Notes under the pieces: model-generated
Databases searched by the model: none
What the model was told of the DNA's origin: nothing
Seen by the model: only the letters and a program-made list of their open reading frames with translations
Program-made: the position numbers and the translations under genes
Shown here: piece after piece, positions 9,223 through 18,465 of the stretch
How the letters are laid out: each line of letters starts with the position of its first letter
Numbering within the stretch: the first letter of the stretch is position 1
NCBI RefSeq assembly: GCF_017220215.1
Contig: NZ_CP071129.1
Span: forward strand, 2,542,001-2,606,000
Length of the DNA: 64,000 bases
Reading direction: 5' to 3'
Source: Caballeronia sp. M1242
GTDB taxonomy: Bacteria > Pseudomonadota > Gammaproteobacteria > Burkholderiales > Burkholderiaceae

Positions 9223-10320
9223 TCAGACGCTGGCAGCGAGCGTCTCGCGCACGGCCTGATCGGGCGCGCCGGTGATTTCCGTCGCGCCGAAGCGGGTCAG
9301 CAGAATGAATTTGATCTCGCCGGCTTCGGCTTTCTTGTCGACCTTCATCAGGTCGATGTAACGGTCGTCGCCGAGCTTCGGCGCGCGGACGGGCAGCTTT
9401 GCCGCTTCGATCACACGCACGAGCCGCTTGCGCGCGGCATCGTCGAGCCTGCCGAGGCGCACGGAAAGATCCGCCGCCATCACCATGCCGCAGCCGACGG
9501 CCTCGCCGTGTAGCCATTCGCCGTAGCCGAGGCCGGCTTCGATCGCGTGGCCGAACGTGTGGCCGAAATTGAGGATGGCGCGCTGTCCGCCCTCGCGCTC
9601 GTCCGACGCTACCACCGAAGCCTTGATCTCGCACGAACGCTTGACCGCGTGCGCAAGCGCGCTTTCGCCGCGGTCATTCAACGCGCCGATGTTCGCTTCG
9701 ATCCAGTCGAAGAATTCGGCATCGGCGATTGCGCCCGTCTTGACGACTTCCGCAATGCCCGCCGCCAGTTCGCGCTCAGGCAGCGTATGCAGCGCGCCGA
9801 TATCCGCGATGACCGCTTGCGGCTGGTAGAACGCGCCGATCATGTTCTTGCCGAGCGGATGGTTGATGCCGGTCTTGCCGCCCACCGACGAATCCACTTG
9901 CGCCAGCAGCGTGGTCGGCACCTGAATGAACGGCACGCCGCGCATGTAGCATGCCGCCGCGAAGCCGGTCATGTCGCCGACGACGCCGCCGCCCAACGCG
10001 ATGAGCGTGGTCTTGCGGTCGGCGCGGTTCGACAGCAGCGCGTCGAAGATAGTGTTGAGCGTTTCCCAGTTCTTGTGCGCTTCGCCGTCAGGCAGCACGA
10101 CGGTCGTCACCTTCTTGCCGAGCGGTTCGAGCGCGGCGCGCAAGGTGTCGCCGTAGAGCGGATCGACCGTGGAATTGCTGACGATCGCGACCGACGAACC
10201 CTTGATATGCGGCGTGAAAAGCTCGGTGCGGCCAATCAGACCCGCGCCGATATGAATGGGATAGGCGCGCTCGCCCAGTTCGACATTGACGGTGATCGTT
10301 GGGGTAATCATGGCGGACAT
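9223..10320 (-). CDS. aroB: 3-Dehydroquinate synthase
   Basis: AroB converts DAHP to 3-dehydroquinate, step two of the shikimate pathway, using NAD and a divalent metal. This 365-residue protein shows the NAD-binding [17 protein letters not shown], the substrate lysine region [16 protein letters not shown], and the metal-ligand motif [25 protein letters not shown]. In print here the last is best noted as its cores HTFGHAIE and EWLHGEAV. The ATG at 10320 shares one base with the aroK stop (TAATG), indicating coupled translation. Confidence 0.96.
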   Translation of the reverse strand: MSAMITPTITVNVELGERAYPIHIGAGLIGRTELFTPHIKGSSVAIVSNSTVDPLYGDTLRAALEPLGKKVTTVVLPDGEAHKNWETLNTIFDALLSNRADRKTTLIALGGGVVGDMTGFAAACYMRGVPFIQVPTTLLAQVDSSVGGKTGINHPLGKNMIGAFYQPQAVIADIGALHTLPERELAAGIAEVVKTGAIADAEFFDWIEANIGALNDRGESALAHAVKRSCEIKASVVASDEREGGQRAILNFGHTFGHAIEAGLGYGEWLHGEAVGCGMVMAADLSVRLGRLDDAARKRLVRVIEAAKLPVRAPKLGDDRYIDLMKVDKKAEAGEIKFILLTRFGATEITGAPDQAVRETLAASV

Positions 10321-10871
10321 TATGACTTAGCCGACTTGATGACGCCGGCCACCTCCAGTTGCATCAGGACCATGTTGACGAGCGCGTTGACGGTCGGGCG
10401 GCCGGTTTCCACGACGAAGTGCGCGCACTCGTGATAGAGCGGGTCGCGCGTGCGGAACAACGTTTCGAGCTTGCCGCGCGGGTCGTCTGTCTGCAAAAGC
10501 GGCCGGTTCTTGTCGCGGCGCGTGCGCTGCCAGAGATCGTGCGGATTGGCGCGCAAATAGATGACGATGCCGCGATTCTTCAGATGTTCCCGGTTCTCCG
10601 GGCGCAGCACCGCGCCGCCGCCCGTTGCGAGCACGATGCCGCTCTTCTGCGACAGTTCGTCGATGACATTGACTTCGCGCTGACGAAACCCGCTCTCGCC
10701 TTCCAGTTCCCAGATCACCGGGATACGCGCGCCCGTGCGCGCCTCGATCTCCAGGTCCGAGTCGATGAAATCGCGCTGCAAACGGCGCGCAACCGCGCGG
10801 CCCACGGTGGTTTTACCCGCCCCCATGAGTCCGACGAAAAAAATGTTCGCGTTCGCGTGCCCTTCCTGCAA
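10320..10871 (-). CDS. aroK: Shikimate kinase
   Basis: This 183-residue kinase phosphorylates shikimate at O3. The P-loop [11 protein letters not shown] covers residues 14-24. The shikimate-binding [10 protein letters not shown] and GGGAV motifs and the lid [11 protein letters not shown] are intact. The TTG at 10871 is chosen as start because AAAGGA lies 6 nt upstream and the resulting length is normal; the frame is open to 11003 but the extra residues are unlike the family and reach the end of pilQ. It couples to aroB by a one-base overlap. Confidence 0.92.
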   Translation of the reverse strand: MQEGHANANIFFVGLMGAGKTTVGRAVARRLQRDFIDSDLEIEARTGARIPVIWELEGESGFRQREVNVIDELSQKSGIVLATGGGAVLRPENREHLKNRGIVIYLRANPHDLWQRTRRDKNRPLLQTDDPRGKLETLFRTRDPLYHECAHFVVETGRPTVNALVNMVLMQLEVAGVIKSAKS

Positions 10872-10986
10872 CGTCAATCCTTTACGGTATCGAATTTGTT
10901 CGTGCGGCAGCTTAAGGGCAAACCGCCCGCTTTGTCGAGTCGCGCCCGCCGCGCCAATTCGCGCTCCGCCGGCCATCAGCGTGCCG

Positions 10987-12516
10987 CTATCCGTCCGACG
11001 CAATCACATGCGGCGTGATCAGGATGACAAGCTCGCTGTGCGCCCTGCGACGCCCGTCGTGACGGAAAAGCCAGCCGATGAGCGGCAGTCTCATCAGTCC
11101 CGGCACGCCCGTCACGTCCTCGCGGTCGTCGTCCGAATAGATGCCGCCGATCGCCACGGTGCCGCCGTCCTCCACTTCGACGCGCGTCTGCACGTGCTTC
11201 GTATTGATGGCGGGCCCGGACACGGTCTGTTCGCCGACGCTGTCCTTCGCCACATCCAGATCCAGCACGACATGACCGTGCGGCGTGATCTGCGGCTCGA
11301 CCTCCAGTTTGAGCGCAGCGCGGCGAAACTGCACGCCGGAGACGCCATTGCCGACTTTCGCCTGATACGGCAACTCCGTGCCCTGCTCGACGATGGCTTT
11401 CGCGCGGTCCGCCGTCACGACGCGCGGCCGCGACACGACCTGCCCGCGCCCTTCGGCTTCGAGCGCGCTCAGCTGGATATCCAGCAGCCGCGTGGCTTGC
11501 GCGGCGAAGAGCGTGAGGCCGGCCGTCGCCGCGTCGAAGCCATTGAGAGGCTGCGCCGACAGATCGTATACCACGCCGTCCTTGCCGCCTGCGATCCCGC
11601 GCGCCGCATCGCCCGTCGGCGCGACGCCCAGTTTCACGCCGAGATTGCGCGACAACCCGGTCTCGCCCTCCACGATCCGCGCTTCGATCATGACTTGCGG
11701 CGTCGGTTTGTCGATCGAGGCGATCAGATCGGCGATCTGCTGCACGCGTGCGTCGAGGTCGGTGACGAAGAGCAGGTTGGTGCGCGCATCGGCCATCGCA
11801 GAACCGCGCTTGGACAGCACGCGCTGCGTGCCGGAGCCGGTGAGCAGCTTGCGAACGTCCTCGGCGCGCGGATAGCGCAGCAGGAACGTGCGGCTCGCGA
11901 GCGGTTCGAGATCGGCGGCGCGCGCATGCGCTTCGTATCGCAGCTTTTCGCGGGCGGCGAGTTCGGCGAGCGGCGCGACCCAGATCACGTTGCCGTGCTG
12001 CTCCATGGCAAGCCCGTTGACGTCGAGGAGCGTATCGAACGCGCGCCGCCAGGGCACGGAAGCCAAGTTGATCGACACCTGACCGCGCACCTTTTCGCTC
12101 GCGATGATGTTGAGCCCGGTGAAGCGCGCGAAGCTCTGCAGCGCGGCGCTCAGGTCCGCGTTCTTGAGGTCGAGCGTGATCGGCTTGCCGTCGTCGGCGG
12201 CGGGGCGTGCGTTATCCGATGCGCTCAGCCGTTGCAGCTTCGGCAGCGGCACGGGCGGGCCTTCGAGCGGCTCGTCGGCACTCGCGGCCGGCTGCGCGGA
12301 CGTGCCCGCAGGCGGCGGCACGATCACGGGCGACGCCGACGCTGCCGGCATGCTCGTATCGATGGCGAACTGGTCGGTCGGCAAGGTATCGAACGAAGCG
12401 GGCAGCGGCGGCAACGGCGCAACCGGGGCATCGCCAATTTCTGCCGCGTTCACCGCGCGCGCGATCACCAGCGCAGCGACGCCGACGGCGCGGAGGATCG
12501 AAACGGCCGCGCTCAC
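10987..12516 (-). CDS. pilQ: Type IV pilus secretin PilQ (short form)
   Basis: PilQ forms the outer membrane ring through which type IV pili extend. This 509-residue version has a signal peptide (1-24), a Pro/Ala-rich linker (30-95), an STN/N0 domain ([20 protein letters not shown]), an N1 domain ([17 protein letters not shown]) and the secretin domain (about 270-505) ending [10 protein letters not shown]. It lacks the N-terminal AMIN repeats of longer PilQ proteins (usually 650-750 residues). The GTG at 12516 overlaps the upstream stop as GTGA. Last gene of the pilM operon, followed by aroK. Confidence 0.9.
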   Translation of the reverse strand: MSAAVSILRAVGVAALVIARAVNAAEIGDAPVAPLPPLPASFDTLPTDQFAIDTSMPAASASPVIVPPPAGTSAQPAASADEPLEGPPVPLPKLQRLSASDNARPAADDGKPITLDLKNADLSAALQSFARFTGLNIIASEKVRGQVSINLASVPWRRAFDTLLDVNGLAMEQHGNVIWVAPLAELAAREKLRYEAHARAADLEPLASRTFLLRYPRAEDVRKLLTGSGTQRVLSKRGSAMADARTNLLFVTDLDARVQQIADLIASIDKPTPQVMIEARIVEGETGLSRNLGVKLGVAPTGDAARGIAGGKDGVVYDLSAQPLNGFDAATAGLTLFAAQATRLLDIQLSALEAEGRGQVVSRPRVVTADRAKAIVEQGTELPYQAKVGNGVSGVQFRRAALKLEVEPQITPHGHVVLDLDVAKDSVGEQTVSGPAINTKHVQTRVEVEDGGTVAIGGIYSDDDREDVTGVPGLMRLPLIGWLFRHDGRRRAHSELVILITPHVIASDG

Positions 12517-13376
12517 TTGCCATCCTCCGCGAACGTGAGCGTGCGCGACGTGCCTTCGCCGCTCACGAGCTGGATGACACGCGGCTGCACGCGCTCGAGC
12601 CGCTCACCGCCGATTGTCTGCCCCGGCTCGACATGCTCGACGCTCTTGGCGCTCTGCACGACCGCCATCGCGCGATGCCGTCCGACGAAGGTGCCGACGA
12701 GCAGCATGCCCGCGCCGCGCGAAGAACCGGCAGCGCCGTCCTTTGCGAAAGGATCGACGACGAACGCGTCCATGCGCGGCGGCTCCGCGAGCGGCACGGC
12801 GGGCAATGTGTCGTGGATGCGCAGCGTCGCGTCGATGGTCAGCGCGCCCGCCTGCCGCCTGATCTGCACCGCCTCCGGAATAACAAGGCGCGGCAGTCCG
12901 GAAAGTGCCTCCAGAAAGCGTCGTATCTCGGGAAACGCGCCTTCCGCGCGAAACGTCAGCGCGCGTTCGGAGGGCGCCAGCGCCGTTTTCGGCGCACCGC
13001 TTTTCGATGCTTGCGGATCGATCTCGGTCACGCGCAGCCCGTTCTGCGCGGCGAGCGCGGCGACGGCGTGCAGCGCATCGCCGGCGGTCCAGTTTTCGGG
13101 CTTCATCGCGCTGGCCGCCACGCGGGTTCGCAGATCGGGCAGTTGGGCAGCCACGCGCCCTGCGTCGTCCAGCTTGCGCTGCGTCGCGGCGAGCGCGGCG
13201 CGGCTCGCATCCCGCTGACTCAAGCCGGCGTTCCGCCAGGTTTGCAAAGCCAGCGCGAAGACGACGAATGCAAGCGCCACCGCCGTGATCGCAGTCCGGC
13301 GTTTCGACCATTGATCGAGCGGCTGAAGAAGCGGCTGGCGCGGGCGCGCGGGGAAATTCATGCTGATCGTGCTCAT
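12513..13376 (-). CDS. pilO: Fused PilO-PilP-like type IV pilus alignment protein
   Basis: This 287-residue protein carries two modules normally made by separate genes. Residues 1-190 match PilO: short cytoplasmic tail, one membrane helix (28-46), coiled coil (50-90) and a periplasmic ferredoxin-like domain (FRAEGAFPEIRRFLEAL). Residues 205-287 resemble the PilP beta domain that contacts PilQ (DPFAKDG, MLLVGTFVG, VEHVEPGQTIGGERL). No stop, new start or lipobox separates them, whereas PilP is usually a lipoprotein. The ATG at 13376 overlaps the pilN stop (ATGA) and GAGGAG precedes it. The operon pilM-N-O/P-Q has no other pilP. The fusion reading is inference from motif content. Confidence 0.82.
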   Translation of the reverse strand: MSTISMNFPARPRQPLLQPLDQWSKRRTAITAVALAFVVFALALQTWRNAGLSQRDASRAALAATQRKLDDAGRVAAQLPDLRTRVAASAMKPENWTAGDALHAVAALAAQNGLRVTEIDPQASKSGAPKTALAPSERALTFRAEGAFPEIRRFLEALSGLPRLVIPEAVQIRRQAGALTIDATLRIHDTLPAVPLAEPPRMDAFVVDPFAKDGAAGSSRGAGMLLVGTFVGRHRAMAVVQSAKSVEHVEPGQTIGGERLERVQPRVIQLVSGEGTSRTLTFAEDGK

Positions 13377-14059
13377 CGGGCTCTCCTCGTGATCGACGCT
13401 TTCGTGCTCGCCGGTATCGGCTTGCCGGCCGCCGGTGCATAGCGCACGAGCGCCGTGAACTCGTAACGGTCGGCGGCGGGCGCAACGGGCGCAACGGGCG
13501 CAACGGGCGCGACGGGCGCGACGGGTTCGCGCCTGCCCGGCGACACGGTGTCGGCGCGCCGCTTCATCTCCACGACTTCCACCGATTGCACGCCGCGCAG
13601 CCCTTCCAGACGCTTGAGCCAGCGCGCCGCCGTCTGCGAGTCGGGCGCGAGCGCGGCCAGTTCCACTTCTTCCGCGCGTTGCGAGACGCGTTGCAGCGCG
13701 ACTTCGCTCGAAGCCGGTCCGTCCGCGAGCGCATCGAGAAGCGCGAGAAAGCGATCGCGCGGGGCGGCGAGCGGCTGCGCGGCCTCGCGCGCGCGACGCC
13801 GTTCGCCTTCGACGCGCAGCAGCCGGGCGTGCTCGTCGATCTGCGCGCTCGATGCGCGCAGCGTCGCTTCGAGCGCGATGCGGCGGTGGTCGAGACGCGC
13901 CCGCTCGAACGCGTCCCAGCCGACGACGCCGCCGACTGCCGCGCATCCCGCCAGCCCGGCAGCCGCGAGAATCGCGATCCGCTGACGCCGCACCGAGCGA
14001 CGTTTCAGCGCTCGATGAGGAAGCAGGTTGAATCCTTCGACAATGGCGGCGCTCGTCAT
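13373..14059 (-). CDS. pilN: Type IV pilus inner membrane protein PilN
   Basis: This 228-residue protein starts with the PilM-binding tail FNLLPHR (residues 9-15), followed by one membrane helix (about 26-46), a charged coiled coil (50-100) and a periplasmic ferredoxin-like domain. PilN pairs with PilO and links cytoplasmic PilM to the periplasmic complex. Near the C terminus a (Val-Ala-Pro)5 run, encoded by a 9-bp tandem repeat, is inserted before the final strand YEFTALVRYA. The ATG at 14059 overlaps the pilM stop as ATGA. Confidence 0.9.
   Translation of the reverse strand: MTSAAIVEGFNLLPHRALKRRSVRRQRIAILAAAGLAGCAAVGGVVGWDAFERARLDHRRIALEATLRASSAQIDEHARLLRVEGERRRAREAAQPLAAPRDRFLALLDALADGPASSEVALQRVSQRAEEVELAALAPDSQTAARWLKRLEGLRGVQSVEVVEMKRRADTVSPGRREPVAPVAPVAPVAPVAPAADRYEFTALVRYAPAAGKPIPASTKASITRRAR
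13478..13522 (-). repeat. Five 9-bp tandem repeats coding (Val-Ala-Pro)n in pilN
   Basis: Three copies of GGGCGCAAC followed by two of GGGCGCGAC (plus-strand reading) sit in the pilN frame. Copy changes would keep the frame and change only the length of a proline-rich linker. Confidence 0.9.
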
Positions 14060-15054
14060 TGCAGCACCTCGCGCAGTGCGAGTCCGAAGGCCACCGCGAA
14101 GACCGGCGAATGTTTCAGCGCGCCCGCGATCTCGGATGCGCCGTGGCAATACGGCGCGGACTCGAACGGCAGCACCGGACAGCCGAAGACCTCGGTCAAC
14201 GCTTCGAGGGAAAGCCCGGCCTGTTTCAGCAACTGCTCTTGCCCGCCCACGAAGATGCCGCCGAGCGGCGCGGCGCCCGCCAGATCGCGCAGCGCGTCCA
14301 AGGCGCTGCCGTACTCCGGCGCCGGATAGAACAAATCGCGCTCGACTTCACCCGCGTTCACGAGCCAGCCGTGCAAGCCCCCGCCTTCGAGCCAGCACGC
14401 CACGTAGCGCGCCTCGGAACCCAGCTCCGTTCTGCCGGAATGACGCATCGCGCGCAGCGCTGCGGCGGGCTCGCCGTCGATGGCGCACAGCGCGATGCCC
14501 GCCGCAGCCGCCGTTTCCACGCGTGCTTCGACGTGCTGACGCGCCGTCGCGGAAATGGCAACGTCCGGCTGGCCGCCCTCGCGCGATCGCACCGACCAGT
14601 CGACCGCCAGCGCGCTGCGCTCGATGCCCGACACGCGCTCGGCTTCGGCGAGCACCGCAGGTTCGAGCAGTCCGCAAGGGTCGGCGCCAAGGGTCGCCAT
14701 GTCGGGCTCGCGCAATTCGATCAGGCGCGCGAGCGGCACGCGCGTGGTGTGCGTCGCGGACGCCGGCAGTCCCATGGCGCAACGCAGCGCCCGCCACGCG
14801 CCGTTCTGCGGCAGGCGCGCGACCACTTCGCGCAGCGCGGCGACGACGGCGGCACGGTCGATGAACTCGCTACCGACCACCGCGCCCGGCGCGAGCGGCA
14901 CTTTATCCAGATGCTCGACGCACACCGTCGAGTCCCTTTTCAGACGCCGGCTCAACACGGCGATGCGCACCGCGTCCTCGCTCACGTCGATGCCCGCCGC
15001 GAACCGGCGCGTCACCGTCAGCATCGTGCCGCGCAAGGCATTTTCGTTTCTCAT
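14056..15054 (-). CDS. pilM: Type IV pilus assembly ATPase-fold protein PilM
   Basis: This 332-residue cytoplasmic actin-like (FtsA-fold) protein binds the PilN tail and opens the pilus alignment complex. Visible family segments are AAGIDVSEDAVRIAVL near the N terminus (phosphate-1 loop), GLPASATHTTRVPL, and GIFVGGQEQLLKQAGL. It is divergent in places, as is common for Burkholderia PilM. The ATG at 15054 is chosen because AGAAGGAG lies just upstream; further in-frame ATGs upstream lack a site. It diverges from mrcA, a pairing also known in pseudomonads. Confidence 0.87.
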   Translation of the reverse strand: MRNENALRGTMLTVTRRFAAGIDVSEDAVRIAVLSRRLKRDSTVCVEHLDKVPLAPGAVVGSEFIDRAAVVAALREVVARLPQNGAWRALRCAMGLPASATHTTRVPLARLIELREPDMATLGADPCGLLEPAVLAEAERVSGIERSALAVDWSVRSREGGQPDVAISATARQHVEARVETAAAAGIALCAIDGEPAAALRAMRHSGRTELGSEARYVACWLEGGGLHGWLVNAGEVERDLFYPAPEYGSALDALRDLAGAAPLGGIFVGGQEQLLKQAGLSLEALTEVFGCPVLPFESAPYCHGASEIAGALKHSPVFAVAFGLALREVLQ

Positions 15055-15274
15055 GACCACTCCTTCTCTTACTCGCGCGCCGAACCGTTCGTGCGCATGC
15101 ATTGAAGAATTGTCGCGACGGCGGCGCATGGCGAACATTCGGCCGAATGGCTAACGCGTGCGGTGGCAGGATGTTTTGCGGGGCTATCGCGGGTATTGTT
15201 GGAGGTGGAAAAGCCAGCGCGATGCATCGGTCAGGTGTCTGGAGTCCCTAGGAAAAACCCGAAACCCGGACGGC

Positions 15275-15280
15275 TATAAT
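15275..15280 (+). promoter_or_regulatory. Candidate -10 element of mrcA
   Basis: A perfect TATAAT lies 25 nt upstream of the mrcA start in the 250-bp divergent gap with pilM. No good -35 is seen at 16-18 nt, so the call is tentative. Confidence 0.4.
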
Positions 15281-15304
15281 CGCGGGACTGTTTTTGGTGG
15301 TGCT

Positions 15305-17722
15305 ATGCAATCCTCTTCCCCGACCAATCCGCCTGCCACGCCGCCCGAACGGCCTAAGAAGGCATCACGCCCCTGGTACACGCGGCTGTTTCTCGGTTTT
15401 CTCGTCAGCGTTTTCGCGCTGATCGTCTGTGCTGGACTGGTGCTGGGCTATGCGCTCGTCGTCGCGATGCCGAACCTGCCGTCGCTCGAAGCGCTCACCG
15501 ACTATCGTCCGAAGGTGCCGCTGCGCATCTATACGGCGGATCACGTGCTAATCGGCGAATTCGGCGAAGAGCGCCGCAGCGTCGTACGTATCAAGGACGT
15601 GCCCGATCATCTGAAGAAGGCGGTGCTCGCCATCGAAGACGCGCGTTTCTATGACCACGGCGGCGTCGATCTGACGGGCATTCTGCGCGCGGGCAGCGTC
15701 GCGCTGACGAACGGCCACGCATCGCAGGGCGCGAGCACGATCACCATGCAGGTCGCGCGAAACTTCTTCCTGTCGAGCGAGAAGACCTATACGCGCAAGA
15801 TTTACGAAATGCTGCTCGCGTACAAGATCGAGCGGGCACTGACGAAAGATCAGATTCTCGAGGTGTATATGAATCAGATCTATCTCGGGCAGCGCGCCTA
15901 CGGTTTCGCGAGCGCGGCGCGCGTCTATTTCGGCAAGGATCTCAAGGACATCACGCTCGCGGAAGCCGCCATGCTCGCCGGTCTGCCGAAAGCGCCGTCG
16001 GCGTATAACCCGGTGGTCAATCCGAAGCGCGCGAAAGTGCGCCAGGAGTACATCCTTCAGCGCATGCGCGAACTCGGCTTCATCACCGAGGACGAGTACG
16101 AACAAGCGGCCAAGCAGCCGCTCGTCGTAAAGGGCCAGGGGCGCGAGTTCAGCGTTCACGCCGAATACGTCGCGGAGATGGTGCGCCAGATGATGTACGC
16201 GCAGTATCGCGAGGAAGCGTACACGCGCGGCCTCAACGTCGTGACGACGATCGATTCCGCCGATCAGGACGCCGCGTATCACGCCGTGCGCAAAGGCTTG
16301 ATGGACTACGAACGGCGTCACGGCTATCGCGGGCCGGAGGGTTTCATCGATCTGCCGTCGAACGCGGACGACCGCGAACAGGCTATCGACGACGCGCTCG
16401 CCGAGCATCCGGACAACGGCGAAATCGTCGCGGCTGTTGTGACGGCGGCGAGCACGAAGGAAGTGAAGGCGAGCTTCATCGACGGCAACGTGGCCACCGT
16501 GAGCGGCAGCAATCTGCGCTTCGTCGCGAACGCGCTTTCGCCGCGCGCGCAGCCGAACCAGCGCATTCGTCCGGGCGCCATCGTGCGGCTCGTGAAGAAC
16601 GACGACGGCGACTGGACCATCACGCAACTGCCGCAAGTGGAAGGCGCGCTCATTTCGATGGTGCCGCAGGACGGCGCGATCCGCGCGCTCGTCGGCGGGT
16701 TCGACTTCAACAAGAACAAGTTCAACCACGTCACACAGGCATGGCGTCAGCCGGGGTCGAGCTTCAAGCCGTTCATTTACTCGGCGTCGCTGGAGAAGGG
16801 CTTGTCGCCGGCGACGATCATCAACGACGGACCGCTCTTCTTCAGCGCCGCGGAAACCGGCGGCCAGGCGTGGGAGCCGAAGAACTACGGCGGCGGCTTC
16901 GACGGCCCGATGACCATGCGCACCGCGCTACAGAAGTCGAAGAACATGGTGTCGATCCGCATTCTGAACACCATCGGCACGAAGTACGGACAGCAGTACA
17001 TCACGCGCTTCGGCTTCGACGCCGACCGCCATCCCGCCTATCTGCCGATGGCGCTCGGCGCGGGTCTCGTCACGCCGCTGCAAATGGCCGCCGGCTACGC
17101 GGTGTTCGCGAACGGCGGGTATCGCGTGAATCCGTATCTGATTGCCGATATCACCGACCCGTACGGCGCGGTCGTGTCGCATCCGCAACCGCTCGTCGCG
17201 CAGCAGAGCGCGCCGCTCGCCATCACGCCGCGCAACGCGTATGTGATGAACAGCCTGCTGCAAAGCGTCGCGCAGCACGGCACGGCCGCGAAGACGAATC
17301 AGCTCAAGCGCAGTGATCTGGCCGGGAAGACCGGCACGACGAACGATTCGCGCGACGCGTGGTTCGCCGGCTACCAGCGTTCGCTCGTGGCGATCGCGTG
17401 GGTCGGCTACGACAATCCGCGCAGCCTTGGCGACAAGGAAACCGGCGGCGGGCTCGCGCTGCCGGTCTGGATGGACTACATGAGCCGCGCGCTGCAAGGC
17501 GTGCCCGAGTACAAGCCGTTAATGCCGCCCGACGTGAAATCGCTCGGCGGCGAACTGTACTACGACGACATGACGCCGGGCCACGGGTTCATCGCGACCA
17601 TCGGCGTCAGTCAGGCGCCGCCGCAGGAAGGCGGCGTGTCGGGCGTGACCGCGCCCACGCCTACGCCGGACGTCGGCGAACAGGAAAAGCAGGACATCAT
17701 GAATCTGTTCAAGGGGCAATAA
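15305..17722 (+). CDS. mrcA: Penicillin-binding protein 1A (bifunctional glycosyltransferase/transpeptidase)
   Basis: This 805-residue class A PBP polymerises and crosslinks peptidoglycan. There is a cytoplasmic N terminus with one membrane helix (about 30-55). The glycosyltransferase GT51 domain has the catalytic EDARFYDHGGVD and the ASTITMQVARNFFL motif. An OB-like insert follows. The transpeptidase has SSFK (Ser485-Lys488), SKN and KTGT (675-678). The ATG at 15305 gives the usual short tail; the frame is open further upstream without similarity. It diverges from pilM and converges on cyaY with only 21 nt between stops. Confidence 0.95.
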   Translation: MQSSSPTNPPATPPERPKKASRPWYTRLFLGFLVSVFALIVCAGLVLGYALVVAMPNLPSLEALTDYRPKVPLRIYTADHVLIGEFGEERRSVVRIKDVPDHLKKAVLAIEDARFYDHGGVDLTGILRAGSVALTNGHASQGASTITMQVARNFFLSSEKTYTRKIYEMLLAYKIERALTKDQILEVYMNQIYLGQRAYGFASAARVYFGKDLKDITLAEAAMLAGLPKAPSAYNPVVNPKRAKVRQEYILQRMRELGFITEDEYEQAAKQPLVVKGQGREFSVHAEYVAEMVRQMMYAQYREEAYTRGLNVVTTIDSADQDAAYHAVRKGLMDYERRHGYRGPEGFIDLPSNADDREQAIDDALAEHPDNGEIVAAVVTAASTKEVKASFIDGNVATVSGSNLRFVANALSPRAQPNQRIRPGAIVRLVKNDDGDWTITQLPQVEGALISMVPQDGAIRALVGGFDFNKNKFNHVTQAWRQPGSSFKPFIYSASLEKGLSPATIINDGPLFFSAAETGGQAWEPKNYGGGFDGPMTMRTALQKSKNMVSIRILNTIGTKYGQQYITRFGFDADRHPAYLPMALGAGLVTPLQMAAGYAVFANGGYRVNPYLIADITDPYGAVVSHPQPLVAQQSAPLAITPRNAYVMNSLLQSVAQHGTAAKTNQLKRSDLAGKTGTTNDSRDAWFAGYQRSLVAIAWVGYDNPRSLGDKETGGGLALPVWMDYMSRALQGVPEYKPLMPPDVKSLGGELYYDDMTPGHGFIATIGVSQAPPQEGGVSGVTAPTPTPDVGEQEKQDIMNLFKGQ

Positions 17723-17743
17723 GCGTCGCGCGCCCCGCGCCGG

Positions 17744-18061
17744 TCACGCTTTGAAGCTGACCGGCTCGCCTGCCTGCGCGGTGGAATGCTGCGACAGCGC
17801 CGCGAAAAACTCGCTGTTATCGCGGGTATCGCGCCACTGGCCGTCGACGTACTTGTAGTGGAATCCGCCCGCCTTCGCCGCGAGCCAGACCTCGTGTTTC
17901 GGCGGCTGCAGGTTCACGATCATCTTCGTCCGGTTCTCGAATTCGAGCGTCAACACGTTGCCGCTTCGCTCGAATTCGATGTCCGCTTCGGCCTCGTCGA
18001 CGGACCGCTCGATCGCCGTCAGCACGGCCTCCGCCAAGGTCAGGTATTCCTGGTCTGTCAT
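17744..18061 (-). CDS. cyaY: Frataxin-like iron-sulfur assembly regulator CyaY
   Basis: This 105-residue frataxin homologue binds iron and regulates cysteine desulfurase IscS in Fe-S cluster assembly. The acidic first helix ([16 protein letters not shown]) and the sheet motifs [17 protein letters not shown] and [18 protein letters not shown] are diagnostic. The ATG at 18061 has GGAG 6 nt upstream; an ATG four codons earlier has none. It diverges from lptM with a 35-bp gap, mirroring the cyaY/lptM (yifL) pairing of enterobacteria. Confidence 0.94.
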   Translation of the reverse strand: MTDQEYLTLAEAVLTAIERSVDEAEADIEFERSGNVLTLEFENRTKMIVNLQPPKHEVWLAAKAGGFHYKYVDGQWRDTRDNSEFFAALSQHSTAQAGEPVSFKA

Positions 18062-18096
18062 GCTAAACTCCATCGATTCTATGTACAGGGACGGTC

Positions 18097-18420
18097 ATGC
18101 GAGCTGTTTTCAGGATGAGCGCGATTGTAGCGGCTGTCAGCGTTTGTGCCGCGACCACGCTCACGCTCGGCGGTTGCGGGCAACGCGGTCCGCTTTATCT
18201 CCCCGTCGTGCCTCCCATGCCGCAGCGCCCTGAGAACCTTCAGGATACGCCGCCTTCCGACGTGACTCCCGGCGACGAAACCGCGTCGCGCGCCGGCAAG
18301 ACCGGAGCGAACGCGGCGGGCGACGTGCCCGACACGTCCGGCGCACCGCTTTCGCTCGCTCCCGAGACCGACCTCAAATCGACGCCCGCGGCACCGAAAG
18401 CCGCGTCGTCGGCCGAGTGA
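18097..18420 (+). CDS. lptM: LptM (YifL)-like small outer membrane lipoprotein
   Basis: This 107-residue lipoprotein has an N-terminal signal with lipobox LGGC (Cys27), followed immediately by GQRGPLYLP, the hallmark of LptM/YifL, which in E. coli helps the LptD-LptE translocon mature. The rest is a disordered Pro/Ala/Thr-rich tail, longer than in E. coli. The ATG at 18097 has AGGG upstream. lysA follows after 45 nt, probably in the same transcript. Confidence 0.87.
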   Translation: MRAVFRMSAIVAAVSVCAATTLTLGGCGQRGPLYLPVVPPMPQRPENLQDTPPSDVTPGDETASRAGKTGANAAGDVPDTSGAPLSLAPETDLKSTPAAPKAASSAE

Positions 18421-18465
18421 CCGGCAAGCTCTTCGCGCACCGCGCATCTTCCATTCCAAGCACGC

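Noticed and set aside
13478..13522. Phase-variable switch in pilN
   Set aside because: The repeat unit is 9 bp, so gain or loss keeps the reading frame and cannot switch the gene off.
15164..15182. TGGCAG...TTTTGC resembling a sigma-54 promoter near pilM/mrcA
   Set aside because: The distance between the GG and GC elements is 11 rather than 10 nt, and the orientation points to mrcA, not a typical sigma-54 target.
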